From: Methanocalculus sp. | GTDB lineage: Archaea; Halobacteriota; Methanomicrobia; Methanomicrobiales; Methanocorpusculaceae | Assembly: GCF_030651615.1 (NCBI RefSeq) | Contig: NZ_JAUSCG010000118.1 | Span: forward strand, 1-9,852 | Reading direction: 5' to 3' | Length of the DNA stretch: 9,852 nucleotides | In this document: positions 1 through 5,671 of the stretch, piece after piece | Position numbering within the stretch: position 1 is the first letter of the stretch | How the letters are laid out: the number at the start of each line of letters is the position of its first letter | Made by a program: the position numbers and the translations under genes | The notes under the pieces: generated by a model | Told to the model about the DNA's origin: nothing | What the model saw: only the letters and a program-made list of their open reading frames with translations | Databases searched by the model: none

Positions 1-573
1 TCCGATGATGTCGTTGTTATGCTTACCAGTTGTCTGAAATATATTGATCAGCAGCGGAAGATCATCGATCGGATGCTTGAACTCTCACTCGTCGGCTCAG
101 GTAAAATAGTACCTGTCTGTGAGAGTATCCATCTGCATGAATTCATTGAGGGGGTTATCAGAGGATCTATCGGCGGATCAGAGGCTCGGGTGAAGAATGA
201 GATACCCCCGGATGTCATTATATCCGGGGATCGGTCTCTCCTCAACCAGGTGTTTGCAGGCCTGATATCAAATGCAATCCGGTTCAACAACCCACCCCGG
301 ATAGTTACACTTGAATATCAGAGAGAGGCAACAGGCCATGCGATCAGAGTTATAGATAATGGAATCGGGATCGATGCATCTGTACAAAAGAAGATATTTG
401 AGCCATTCCATATCGCTGATCTCGAAAGCCTCAGCCGGAACTATGATCGCCTTGGTCTTGGCCTGCCTATCGCAATGCGATATGTAGAGCTTCATGGTGG
501 AGATATAACGCTTGTAAGTACTCCGGGTCAGGGGAGCACCTTTACCGTCTCTCTCCCGGATAACAATCCCTGA
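1..573 (+). CDS. Sensor histidine kinase, C-terminal part (5' end outside window)
   Basis: The frame is open from base 1 and ends at TGA 571-573, so only the last 190 residues are visible. Residues 14-29 (IDQQRKIIDRMLELS) look like the second helix of a HisKA dimerisation domain; the phosphorylated His would lie upstream of the window. A HATPase_c domain follows: N box SNAIRFN (90-96), G1 box DNGIG (119-123), F box EPF (134-136), G2 box GLGLP (152-156), and the usual ending GGDI..STPGQGSTFTVSLP. These elements bind ATP for autophosphorylation. No receiver or output domain follows, so the protein ends with the kinase core, and no response regulator is next to it. The input domain and the signal cannot be known from this window. 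The family call is firm; the partner is unknown. Confidence 0.93.
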   Translation, partial: SDDVVVMLTSCLKYIDQQRKIIDRMLELSLVGSGKIVPVCESIHLHEFIEGVIRGSIGGSEARVKNEIPPDVIISGDRSLLNQVFAGLISNAIRFNNPPRIVTLEYQREATGHAIRVIDNGIGIDASVQKKIFEPFHIADLESLSRNYDRLGLGLPIAMRYVELHGGDITLVSTPGQGSTFTVSLPDNNP

Positions 574-593
574 AGTTAAAGGGAGGGAGATAC

Positions 594-662
594 GTGTCTT
601 ATCGGATCAATACACCGGGATCATTTAGAAACAGCTCCACCCCTTCAACTCCGCAAAGATAA
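594..662 (+). CDS. Possible 22-codon small ORF ahead of the phosphoesterase
   Basis: A GTG at 594 opens a 22-codon frame ending at TAA 660-662. It is preceded by a strong Shine-Dalgarno run, GGGAGGGAGA at 581-590, with 7 nt between GGAGG and the GTG. Its stop overlaps the first bases of the next gene's Shine-Dalgarno site (661-672), a geometry that would suit translational coupling or a leader peptide. The predicted peptide is polar, rich in Ser, Thr, Pro and Arg, and has no recognisable domain, signal peptide or membrane segment. I do not recognise it. The frame is short enough to arise by chance, and the Shine-Dalgarno placement is the only positive evidence. Confidence 0.25.
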   Translation: MSYRINTPGSFRNSSTPSTPQR

Positions 663-672
663 AGGAGGTGAT
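661..672 (+). promoter_or_regulatory. Near-perfect Shine-Dalgarno site of the phosphoesterase gene
   Basis: AAAGGAGGTGAT at 661-672 matches the complement of the prokaryotic 16S rRNA 3' end over its whole length. The ATG at 675 follows closely, only 6 nt after GGAGG. It fixes the start codon of the phosphoesterase and is the strongest ribosome binding site in the window. Confidence 0.8.
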
Positions 673-674
673 GA

Positions 675-1184
675 ATGAAGATCGGCATCATCTCAGATAC
701 CCATGATAACCATCCTCTGATACATGAAGCAATCCGTCTCTTCTCATTACTGGAAGTGGAACTTGTCCTCCATGCAGGAGATATCACCACCCCCTCATCC
801 CTCATACTCTTCTCTGACCTCCCCTGCAGGGTGATCGGAGTCTTTGGCAACTGTGACTACAGGCAGACGACCCTTCTGAAGAAGACCGCTGATACGTGCG
901 CAAACATATCTCTTCAAGGGAGTTTCGTCGATATTACCATTGACGAACTCAGGATCGGTATGGTGCATGGTGACGATACCCTGGCCCTGATCGCACTCGC
1001 AGAAGGTGCTCTTCATGACGTGATCATCTCCGGCCACACTCACCGACCCTCAATCAGAGGATCGGGCAGCACCATCTTCATCAATCCGGGTGAAGCTTGT
1101 GGAGAGCGGTACGGGGAGCCGACTGTTGCAGTCTTTGATACAGAAGCAAGGAGAGGAGAGATCCTCCCTATCAGATACGTATAA
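675..1184 (+). CDS. YfcE/MJ0936-family metallophosphoesterase
   Basis: This 169-aa protein has the calcineurin-like phosphoesterase motifs in order: D8-T-H10 in IISDTHDN, GD at 35-36 in HAGD, GNCD at 58-61, H98 in MVHGD, and GHTH at 120-123. These residues build the two-metal site that hydrolyses phosphodiester or phosphomonoester bonds. Length and motif spacing match the compact COG0622 family (E. coli YfcE, M. jannaschii MJ0936), whose natural substrates are poorly known. D100 stands where relatives often have a second His after H98-G, which is a minor variation. There is no signal peptide, so the enzyme is cytoplasmic. The start is fixed by the near-perfect Shine-Dalgarno site at 661-672. 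The UPF0305 gene follows 53 nt after the TAA stop. Family call is firm; substrate is unknown. Confidence 0.93.
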   Translation: MKIGIISDTHDNHPLIHEAIRLFSLLEVELVLHAGDITTPSSLILFSDLPCRVIGVFGNCDYRQTTLLKKTADTCANISLQGSFVDITIDELRIGMVHGDDTLALIALAEGALHDVIISGHTHRPSIRGSGSTIFINPGEACGERYGEPTVAVFDTEARRGEILPIRYV

Positions 1185-1237
1185 TCTCCATCCAGCACCG
1201 ACAGAGGATAAACAGACAATCATACAAAGAGATCTCC

Positions 1238-2017
1238 ATGAGCATCCGATCACTCTTCCAATGGGTTATATCACAGATCTCAGGGCGACAGAAACAGCCG
1301 GAAAAATCCAGAAATGAAGAGATCAATGCTCTTCTCATCGATACGTTTGCAGAGTACACATCAGGCGATCTCACCCCGGGGAGCGGGGATGTTGACCTGA
1401 TCGATCAGGCCTGCCACCGGATGCAGCATGCTAAGACGAAAGGGGAGCTTCTACACCTCCTTGCGGATGAAATGGCACGATTTGACCTCCGTTACCTGGA
1501 GCAGATGTATGCACGGTTCGATGAGAAGACACGAGATCTTCCTCTGAAGTACCGGAACATCCTCCTGCCGAAGGTGAAAGAGCAGCTATTCGCTGCACAC
1601 CACCGGCTCCTTCTCCTTGCACGGAGCGGTGAGGCTGAAGAGCTGATCGATCCCCTCTCTCCAGCAGTTTGGGCATTCTTCGAAATGGTCGGAATAGCTG
1701 CCAGAGAGAAAGCTAAGACGAAGGACCCGACCTTCCTCTATCTCAAATACCTCCTCGCCGGGTTCACCATCTTTGTGATGGATGAACCCGCACATCCGGT
1801 CGGCACTCCGTTTCCGGGCGGGCAGATCGTTGATCAGTGGGATGGAGAGTATCTCTGCCCGGTCAGGGATTATGCAGATGAGATCCGCTTCGCCCTCTGC
1901 CCCTTCTGTCCGGCAGTACAGAGTGTTGAGCCGACCTACCCGGAGATGAGAAAGGAGAGGAGGAGACGGCGGAGAAAGGAGTCGCTGAATAATTACTGGA
2001 CAAACTACAAAGGATAG
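1238..2017 (+). CDS. UPF0305/DUF2115 family protein of unknown function
   Basis: I recognise this 259-aa protein by its C-terminal signature PAHPVGTPFPGG (185-195 region), followed by YLCPV with C207 and CPFC with C221 and C224. This matches my recollection of UPF0305/DUF2115, a family known mainly from methanogens and without an assigned function. The three Cys and the nearby H187 could hold a metal, which is inference. Residues 25-180 are predicted mostly helical. The C-terminus carries a strongly basic run with six consecutive Arg (about 239-248), which could bind nucleic acid or be a lineage-specific tail. There is no signal peptide. The ATG at 1238 has only a weak AGAGAT upstream, so the start is less certain than the rest. 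The stop is TAG, showing that TAG is used as an ordinary terminator here. Confidence 0.8.
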   Translation: MSIRSLFQWVISQISGRQKQPEKSRNEEINALLIDTFAEYTSGDLTPGSGDVDLIDQACHRMQHAKTKGELLHLLADEMARFDLRYLEQMYARFDEKTRDLPLKYRNILLPKVKEQLFAAHHRLLLLARSGEAEELIDPLSPAVWAFFEMVGIAAREKAKTKDPTFLYLKYLLAGFTIFVMDEPAHPVGTPFPGGQIVDQWDGEYLCPVRDYADEIRFALCPFCPAVQSVEPTYPEMRKERRRRRRKESLNNYWTNYKG

Positions 2018-2059
2018 CTGACAGAAGCGGTTAATAGGGGGGAGGACAAGTAGTCGCCC

Positions 2060-2398
2060 ATGAAGATCGTATCAGTCGTCGATGTTCCATCCAGCCCAAA
2101 TCCGCACCATGTGGATGCACGAAAGTGTTATGATACCAGGCATGCGGTCGCCGTTGTCATCACCCTCCAGCCAGGTGAGGCATTAAAGAAGCATATCACG
2201 CCGGTAGATGTCTTCTTCTATGTGCTGGAAGGAAGAGGTATTGTCGAGATCGGTGACGAAAAGAGGGAGGTTACAAAAGATATGCTCTTCGAAAGCCCGG
2301 CTAAAATTCCACACCGGTGGATGAACGAGAGCAGCGGAGTCTTCCGGGTGCTCGTCGTCAAGATTCCACGGCCAACCAGTGAGACGAAACTCCTCTGA
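2060..2398 (+). CDS. Small cupin-domain protein
   Basis: This is a 112-aa single-domain cupin. The first cupin motif is LQPGEALKKH...VLEGRG (36-60) and the second is ESPAKIPHRWMN (78-89). The conserved-barrel His residues H45 and H85 are present. The second His of the usual HxH is Thr (T47), and the usual Glu position before YVLEG is Val (V51, beside D50), so the canonical four-ligand metal site is only partly kept. It may bind metal differently, bind a sugar or small molecule without metal, or be non-catalytic. A GGGGAGG run at 2039-2045 lies 14 nt ahead of the ATG, slightly far for a Shine-Dalgarno site. It lies 42 nt after the UPF0305 gene on the same strand and meets the next gene tail to tail. 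The fold is clear; the reaction is unknown. Confidence 0.85.
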   Translation: MKIVSVVDVPSSPNPHHVDARKCYDTRHAVAVVITLQPGEALKKHITPVDVFFYVLEGRGIVEIGDEKREVTKDMLFESPAKIPHRWMNESSGVFRVLVVKIPRPTSETKLL

Positions 2399-2400
2399 TC

Positions 2401-3225
2401 CTAGCACTCCTTTATGACGAGCAGTCTCCAGTCTGTTCCATGGAGCAAGACCGTATCCCAGATGATCTGCTTCTGAACACCGGAGAGACCGACGGTGGCA
2501 GAACCTCTCTCCTCAACCCCGATACGAGTCATAAACCGCTCCACATCCACAAAGAGTGCATACCCGGGATCTGAGAAGAGCACCTCTCCGATCTCTTCCT
2601 CATCGGGACTATAGAGGATCAGACCGTCAACAGTAATAACAAGGGCTCTGAATGGTGCAGTCATTTCAAAAGAATTAACTGCCCCATCAATCAGCCCGGC
2701 TGGAGAGAAGAGTGCTGAGATTCCACCTGCAATCGTGCCATCCGGATGGAGAACCGGATACGCAAGTACAGCCGCATCCACCCCCTCAACAGTCCTGATC
2801 ATGCCTGAGAGCACAGGCTTCTTCTGATCGAGCAGTACCCGGATATGCGGCTGAGCCGAGATATCCGATCCGATAGCAGAAGCAAACTCCGGCGGATAGA
2901 CACCCGTTATCCGTCCATCAGCATCGATAGTGATGACATCGATCACACAATCCGAAAAGGTATCGGTAACATTCGCAAGTACTTCATGGGTGGAAGGGTC
3001 ATCAAGGCCAACAGCAGCTGCATGAGCCGCAGCAGAGAGAACCGTCTGGTCGAGGAGATGCAACCGGTCCAGAACCGCAGCATGGAGCTCTCTCTCAAGC
3101 GTTTGCTGGATACGATCGTCTGGCGAGGGAGCAGTCTGCTCCCCGGTTTCGGCGACTGATGAACAGCCTGCACCAAACAGAAAGAGGAGGACAACCACTC
3201 CGATACTAATCAAGCCATTTCGCAT
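2401..3225 (-). CDS. Putative lipoprotein with a Cache-type sensor domain
   Basis: The 274-aa product begins with a basic and hydrophobic leader ending in FGAG-C21, a lipobox-like site, followed by a Ser/Thr/Glu/Pro-rich linker. Helix 40-90 and two PAS-like halves follow: a distal part (about 90-185, with VITIDADGRITGVYP and later AYPVLHPDGTIAGGIS) and a proximal part (about 190-270, with VITVDGLILYSPDEEEIG). That layout is typical of extracytoplasmic dCache sensors. Unlike most Cache proteins it ends there, with no second membrane segment and no HAMP, kinase or chemotaxis domain. It is therefore likely a surface-anchored ligand-binding protein that must pass its signal to a partner or only bind a solute. 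It lies 38 nt after the META lipoprotein on the same strand and is probably the last gene of that operon. No Shine-Dalgarno site is seen. The stop is TAG. Confidence 0.8.
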   Translation of the reverse strand: MRNGLISIGVVVLLFLFGAGCSSVAETGEQTAPSPDDRIQQTLERELHAAVLDRLHLLDQTVLSAAAHAAAVGLDDPSTHEVLANVTDTFSDCVIDVITIDADGRITGVYPPEFASAIGSDISAQPHIRVLLDQKKPVLSGMIRTVEGVDAAVLAYPVLHPDGTIAGGISALFSPAGLIDGAVNSFEMTAPFRALVITVDGLILYSPDEEEIGEVLFSDPGYALFVDVERFMTRIGVEERGSATVGLSGVQKQIIWDTVLLHGTDWRLLVIKEC

Positions 3226-3263
3226 AATGATACGTATGTACCGGAAGAGGAAAAATGGATCTC

Positions 3264-3695
3264 TTATCTTATCCGGGTTGTCCGACCGGATATGAGGAGT
3301 TCGTCTCCTCCGGCACCATACATCATCAGAATGTCACCATCAATCCTGTACGAACGGACATCTCCAAGAAGAGTTATAAACCGGATCTCCTGCTCCATTC
3401 TGCTCTCATCGGTGCAATACATCTCCGTCATTACGACCGAACCTATAACAAGCTGATCATCACTCTTACGATACTCAGCCGAGTAGCTGTTGCAGGCAGC
3501 ATTCCCATTGAGTGTTCCATCATCAGAGAAGTAAAATGTTGTCACAGCATCCGCCCTGGCCATCTCACCCCCTGCATCAGCATAGGCAATCAGCATCCAG
3601 GAAGTATCCGACAAACCTGAAGAGGCCGTGATGCATCCGGCGGTGAAGAGGGCGGCCAGAAGGAGACAACCGCAGATCAGAGACGATATACGCAT
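3264..3695 (-). CDS. META/HslJ-domain putative lipoprotein
   Basis: I set the start at the ATG 3693-3695, giving 143 aa, because it opens a clean lipoprotein leader (MRIS, hydrophobic core, FTAG-C21). A longer in-frame extension to 3980 would lie inside the upstream regulator gene. The mature part is one META domain: DTSWMLIAY, FYFSDDGTLNGNAACNSYSAEY with the hallmark G-N-x-x-C-N-x-Y, then VMTEMYC and a closing strand pattern. META domains occur in HslJ and other envelope proteins tied to stress or drug resistance; the molecular role is unclear. The lipobox resembles that of the next gene (FxAGC, with Cys at residue 21 in both). It lies 49 nt after the HTH-PAS gene, in the probable three-gene minus-strand operon. 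No strong Shine-Dalgarno site precedes it. Confidence 0.85.
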   Translation of the reverse strand: MRISSLICGCLLLAALFTAGCITASSGLSDTSWMLIAYADAGGEMARADAVTTFYFSDDGTLNGNAACNSYSAEYRKSDDQLVIGSVVMTEMYCTDESRMEQEIRFITLLGDVRSYRIDGDILMMYGAGGDELLISGRTTRIR

Positions 3696-3744
3696 ACCGA
3701 AGAAGAGGAGGTAAAGAGAGATAACCGTTTGTGTAAACCCACAT

Positions 3745-5520
3745 TCAGCCGCCCTTCCCGCCTTCAAGGAGGCGATCAAGTACCGATCGACACCGGCGAA
3801 GCTCCTCTTCATCCTCAAGCTGCCTGGTAACATCAAGACCAGTGCTGATGATATGGGTAACAACACCTTCATCATCGCAGATGACGGTATTTGACCAGTC
3901 AACCATCTTCCAGGTCCCGTCCTTTGCGATCCATTTTCCCCTGATCCGTGCCCTCCTCTTCGTCTCGAAGAGGACAGCAATATGGGATCGTACTCCTTCC
4001 CTCATCTCAGGCAAAATGAACATATCCCAGATATACCGCCCAAACACCTCTTCTGCAAGATAGCCGGTCAGCTCTTCTGACCTCCGGTTAAACCGGACAA
4101 TTCTCCCCTCGGAATCAAGGACGAAAAAGGCGCAATCAACAGTTGCAAGGAGCGTATCCGAGAGATCGCGGGAACGACGGATCTCGGCTTCAGCCTCCAT
4201 CCAGTCGATCGCCCAGCCGATACGCTCCGCAAACAGGGAGAGGAGCCGTTCTTTATCCTGATAATACTCCTCTTTCTCATTTTTTTCAGAGAAACCGACC
4301 TCAAGCGTTCCGGCAGGCCTTCCCCCGGAGAGGATGGGTTTTTTGAAGAAGATAAGGAGACCATCAGGACTTCCATTCTCATAGACCTCATCCCCAAACC
4401 GGATCCGGATCCCCATCGCCCCCCGTCGTGACCAGCAGTCCCCGATCACCCTGACAATAGAGAAGAGGAGCTCCTCGCGGGAGAAGTTTGAACCGACAAC
4501 ACCGGAGAACTGATGGATACATTCAAGCTCTTTCACCCTCCGTTCAAGCTCATTCTTCTGGTCGATGAGCTCCATCTCCATCTGTTTTCTGTCGGTGATA
4601 TCATTGCCGACCGAGAGGATACCAACAACCCTGCCATTCTCATCCTTCATCGCCCGGTTCGACCATCTGACCCAGACGAGATCACCAGCTTTCGTGATAT
4701 TGGCATTTTCATTCCAGCTGAACTGTTCTGTTTTCGTGCAGATCAGACCGATCATCTCACGAAGATTCTTTCCGGTCATATCAGTCGGCGGAACGATCGT
4801 CCCGATGACGTTTCTGCCAAGCACCTCCTCTTTTGCATATCCAAAGAAGGTCTCGGCAAATTCATTAAAGAAGAGGATATTGCCGTCTCTATCAAGCTTC
4901 AGAATGATCGCATTCGCCATCTCAACAAGCTCGCGGTACTGGCGCTCACGTTCACGAAGCTCATGCACCATCCTGACATGGTCTGAGATATCGACCATCA
5001 CAATGACATAGACTGCATGGTGCATCTCATCCTGAGAGGGGATGATATGAATATGCAGGTGGGTTGTTCCTCCGGAGAGCTGGTCAAGCGAGTGTTCAAA
5101 GACCTCTTCAGACTCTTTCAATCCTTCTGCAACAACGACAAAGAGATCATGAACCTCAGGATCATGCACCGGCAGATGGCGGATATCCCGGCCTGCCACC
5201 TCTTCCTGGGCATAGCCGATCAGCTCAGCCAACCCATCATTGATCAGAATGATCCGGTAATCCTCATCAAGGATCATGATCTTCTCCCGCATCCCTGAGA
5301 TGAGGGAGGAGAGGGGGAGACGATGTGCCAGGGTATAGATCTTCGCCATACCAACGGTGCGCATATCGACCTGACCGGATGCATACATACTGTCAAGATA
5401 CCGTCCGGTCGAGTGCTTGTTCTTACCCATGGCACGGGCAATCTCGGTGACACTCATCCCTTGTGGATGCATCTTCAGCAGTTTCTGGATCTCGGTAAAC
5501 TCTTCCCGCTGTGGGCCCAT
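3745..5520 (-). CDS. HTH-PAS-PAS-GAF-PAS sensor-regulator without kinase domain
   Basis: This 591-aa protein starts with a winged-helix DNA-binding domain (about 7-65: FTEIQKLLKMHP, then MSVTEIARAMGKNKHSTGRYLDSM as the HTH, then the wing). PAS1 (75-182), PAS2 (190-312, with the PAC signature AMKDENGRVVGILSVGNDITDR), a short coiled coil (313-333), a GAF-like domain (334-440) and PAS3 (450-568) follow. There is no HisKA, HATPase_c, GGDEF or membrane segment. It is therefore best read as a cytoplasmic one-component transcription regulator that senses a small ligand, redox state or partner protein. The ligand is unknown. HTH plus multi-PAS proteins of this type are common in Methanomicrobia. It is divergent from the COG1361-RND operon and first in its own operon. 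A minus-strand TATA box at 5545-5553 implies a start site about 3 nt before the ATG, so the mRNA may be leaderless. Confidence 0.88.
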   Translation of the reverse strand: MGPQREEFTEIQKLLKMHPQGMSVTEIARAMGKNKHSTGRYLDSMYASGQVDMRTVGMAKIYTLAHRLPLSSLISGMREKIMILDEDYRIILINDGLAELIGYAQEEVAGRDIRHLPVHDPEVHDLFVVVAEGLKESEEVFEHSLDQLSGGTTHLHIHIIPSQDEMHHAVYVIVMVDISDHVRMVHELRERERQYRELVEMANAIILKLDRDGNILFFNEFAETFFGYAKEEVLGRNVIGTIVPPTDMTGKNLREMIGLICTKTEQFSWNENANITKAGDLVWVRWSNRAMKDENGRVVGILSVGNDITDRKQMEMELIDQKNELERRVKELECIHQFSGVVGSNFSREELLFSIVRVIGDCWSRRGAMGIRIRFGDEVYENGSPDGLLIFFKKPILSGGRPAGTLEVGFSEKNEKEEYYQDKERLLSLFAERIGWAIDWMEAEAEIRRSRDLSDTLLATVDCAFFVLDSEGRIVRFNRRSEELTGYLAEEVFGRYIWDMFILPEMREGVRSHIAVLFETKRRARIRGKWIAKDGTWKMVDWSNTVICDDEGVVTHIISTGLDVTRQLEDEEELRRCRSVLDRLLEGGKGG

Positions 5521-5544
5521 CTGATCATTCTATTATCATACATC

Positions 5545-5553
5545 TATTAAATA
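5545..5553 (-). promoter_or_regulatory. TATA box for the minus-strand HTH-PAS operon
   Basis: Read on the minus strand, the segment is TATTTAATA. Its centre is about 29 nt from the ATG whose first base is at 5520. Archaeal transcription usually begins about 25 nt after the TATA centre, which places the start near 5523 and gives a nearly leaderless transcript. This fits the lack of a Shine-Dalgarno site. Confidence 0.5.
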
Positions 5554-5561
5554 CTACCGAG

Positions 5562-5609
5562 TATAGGTAACATATGAAACCTTACTTTTGACATATATAG
5601 GTTACATAT
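5562..5609. repeat. Two direct copies of TATAGGTWACATAT in the divergent promoter
   Basis: TATAGGTAACATAT lies at 5562-5575 and TATAGGTTACATAT at 5596-5609. The copies agree at 13 of 14 positions and are 34 bp apart start to start. Both sit between the two opposing TATA boxes, upstream of the exporter promoter core. Repeated sites in this position usually bind an activator or repressor, and the neighbouring HTH-PAS protein is the natural candidate (inference). Confidence 0.6.
5565..5582. promoter_or_regulatory. 18-bp near-palindrome, candidate operator
   Basis: The segment reads AGGT-AA-CATATG-AA-ACCT. The outer arms (AGGT/ACCT) and the core (CATATG) are symmetric, and only the AA spacers break the symmetry. 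It begins within the first copy of the repeated element, and the second copy keeps the left half only (AGGT-TA-CATAT). This suits a dimeric winged-helix protein. No binding evidence is available from sequence alone. Confidence 0.5.
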
Positions 5610-5619
5610 AAAAACAATA

Positions 5620-5627
5620 TTTAAATA
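5620..5627 (+). promoter_or_regulatory. TATA box for the COG1361-RND operon
   Basis: TTTAAATA at 5620-5627 is preceded by an A-rich stretch suitable as a TFB recognition region. Transcription would be expected near 5650, about 22 nt before the preferred ATG at 5672, leaving room for the GGAG at 5662-5665. Confidence 0.6.
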
Positions 5628-5647
5628 TCAGTGTGACACACGCTGAT
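5627..5647. promoter_or_regulatory. 21-bp dyad between TATA box and predicted transcription start
   Basis: ATCAGTGTG (5627-5635), spacer ACA, then CACGCTGAT (5639-5647). Eight of nine arm positions are complementary, and the ninth is a T opposite G. It lies directly after the TATA box and before the predicted start near 5650, where a bound protein would block RNA polymerase recruitment. I read it as a candidate repressor site for the exporter operon. Confidence 0.5.
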
Positions 5648-5671
5648 CAACAGACTGAAATGGAGCTATCA

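Noticed and set aside
3696..3980. Upstream extension of the META lipoprotein frame
   Set aside because: The extra 95 codons lie mostly inside the HTH-PAS gene in another frame, have low-complexity composition and would bury the lipoprotein leader. The ATG at 3693-3695 opens a proper leader.
4513..5011. Long plus-strand frames opposite the HTH-PAS gene
   Set aside because: They are antisense shadows of a gene with clear PAS motifs, and their translations show no recognisable domain.
5633..5671. GTG at 5633 as start of the COG1361 protein
   Set aside because: It lies only a few bases after the TATA box and inside the dyad, before the predicted transcription start near 5650. It has no Shine-Dalgarno site, whereas the ATG at 5672 has GGAG at a good distance.
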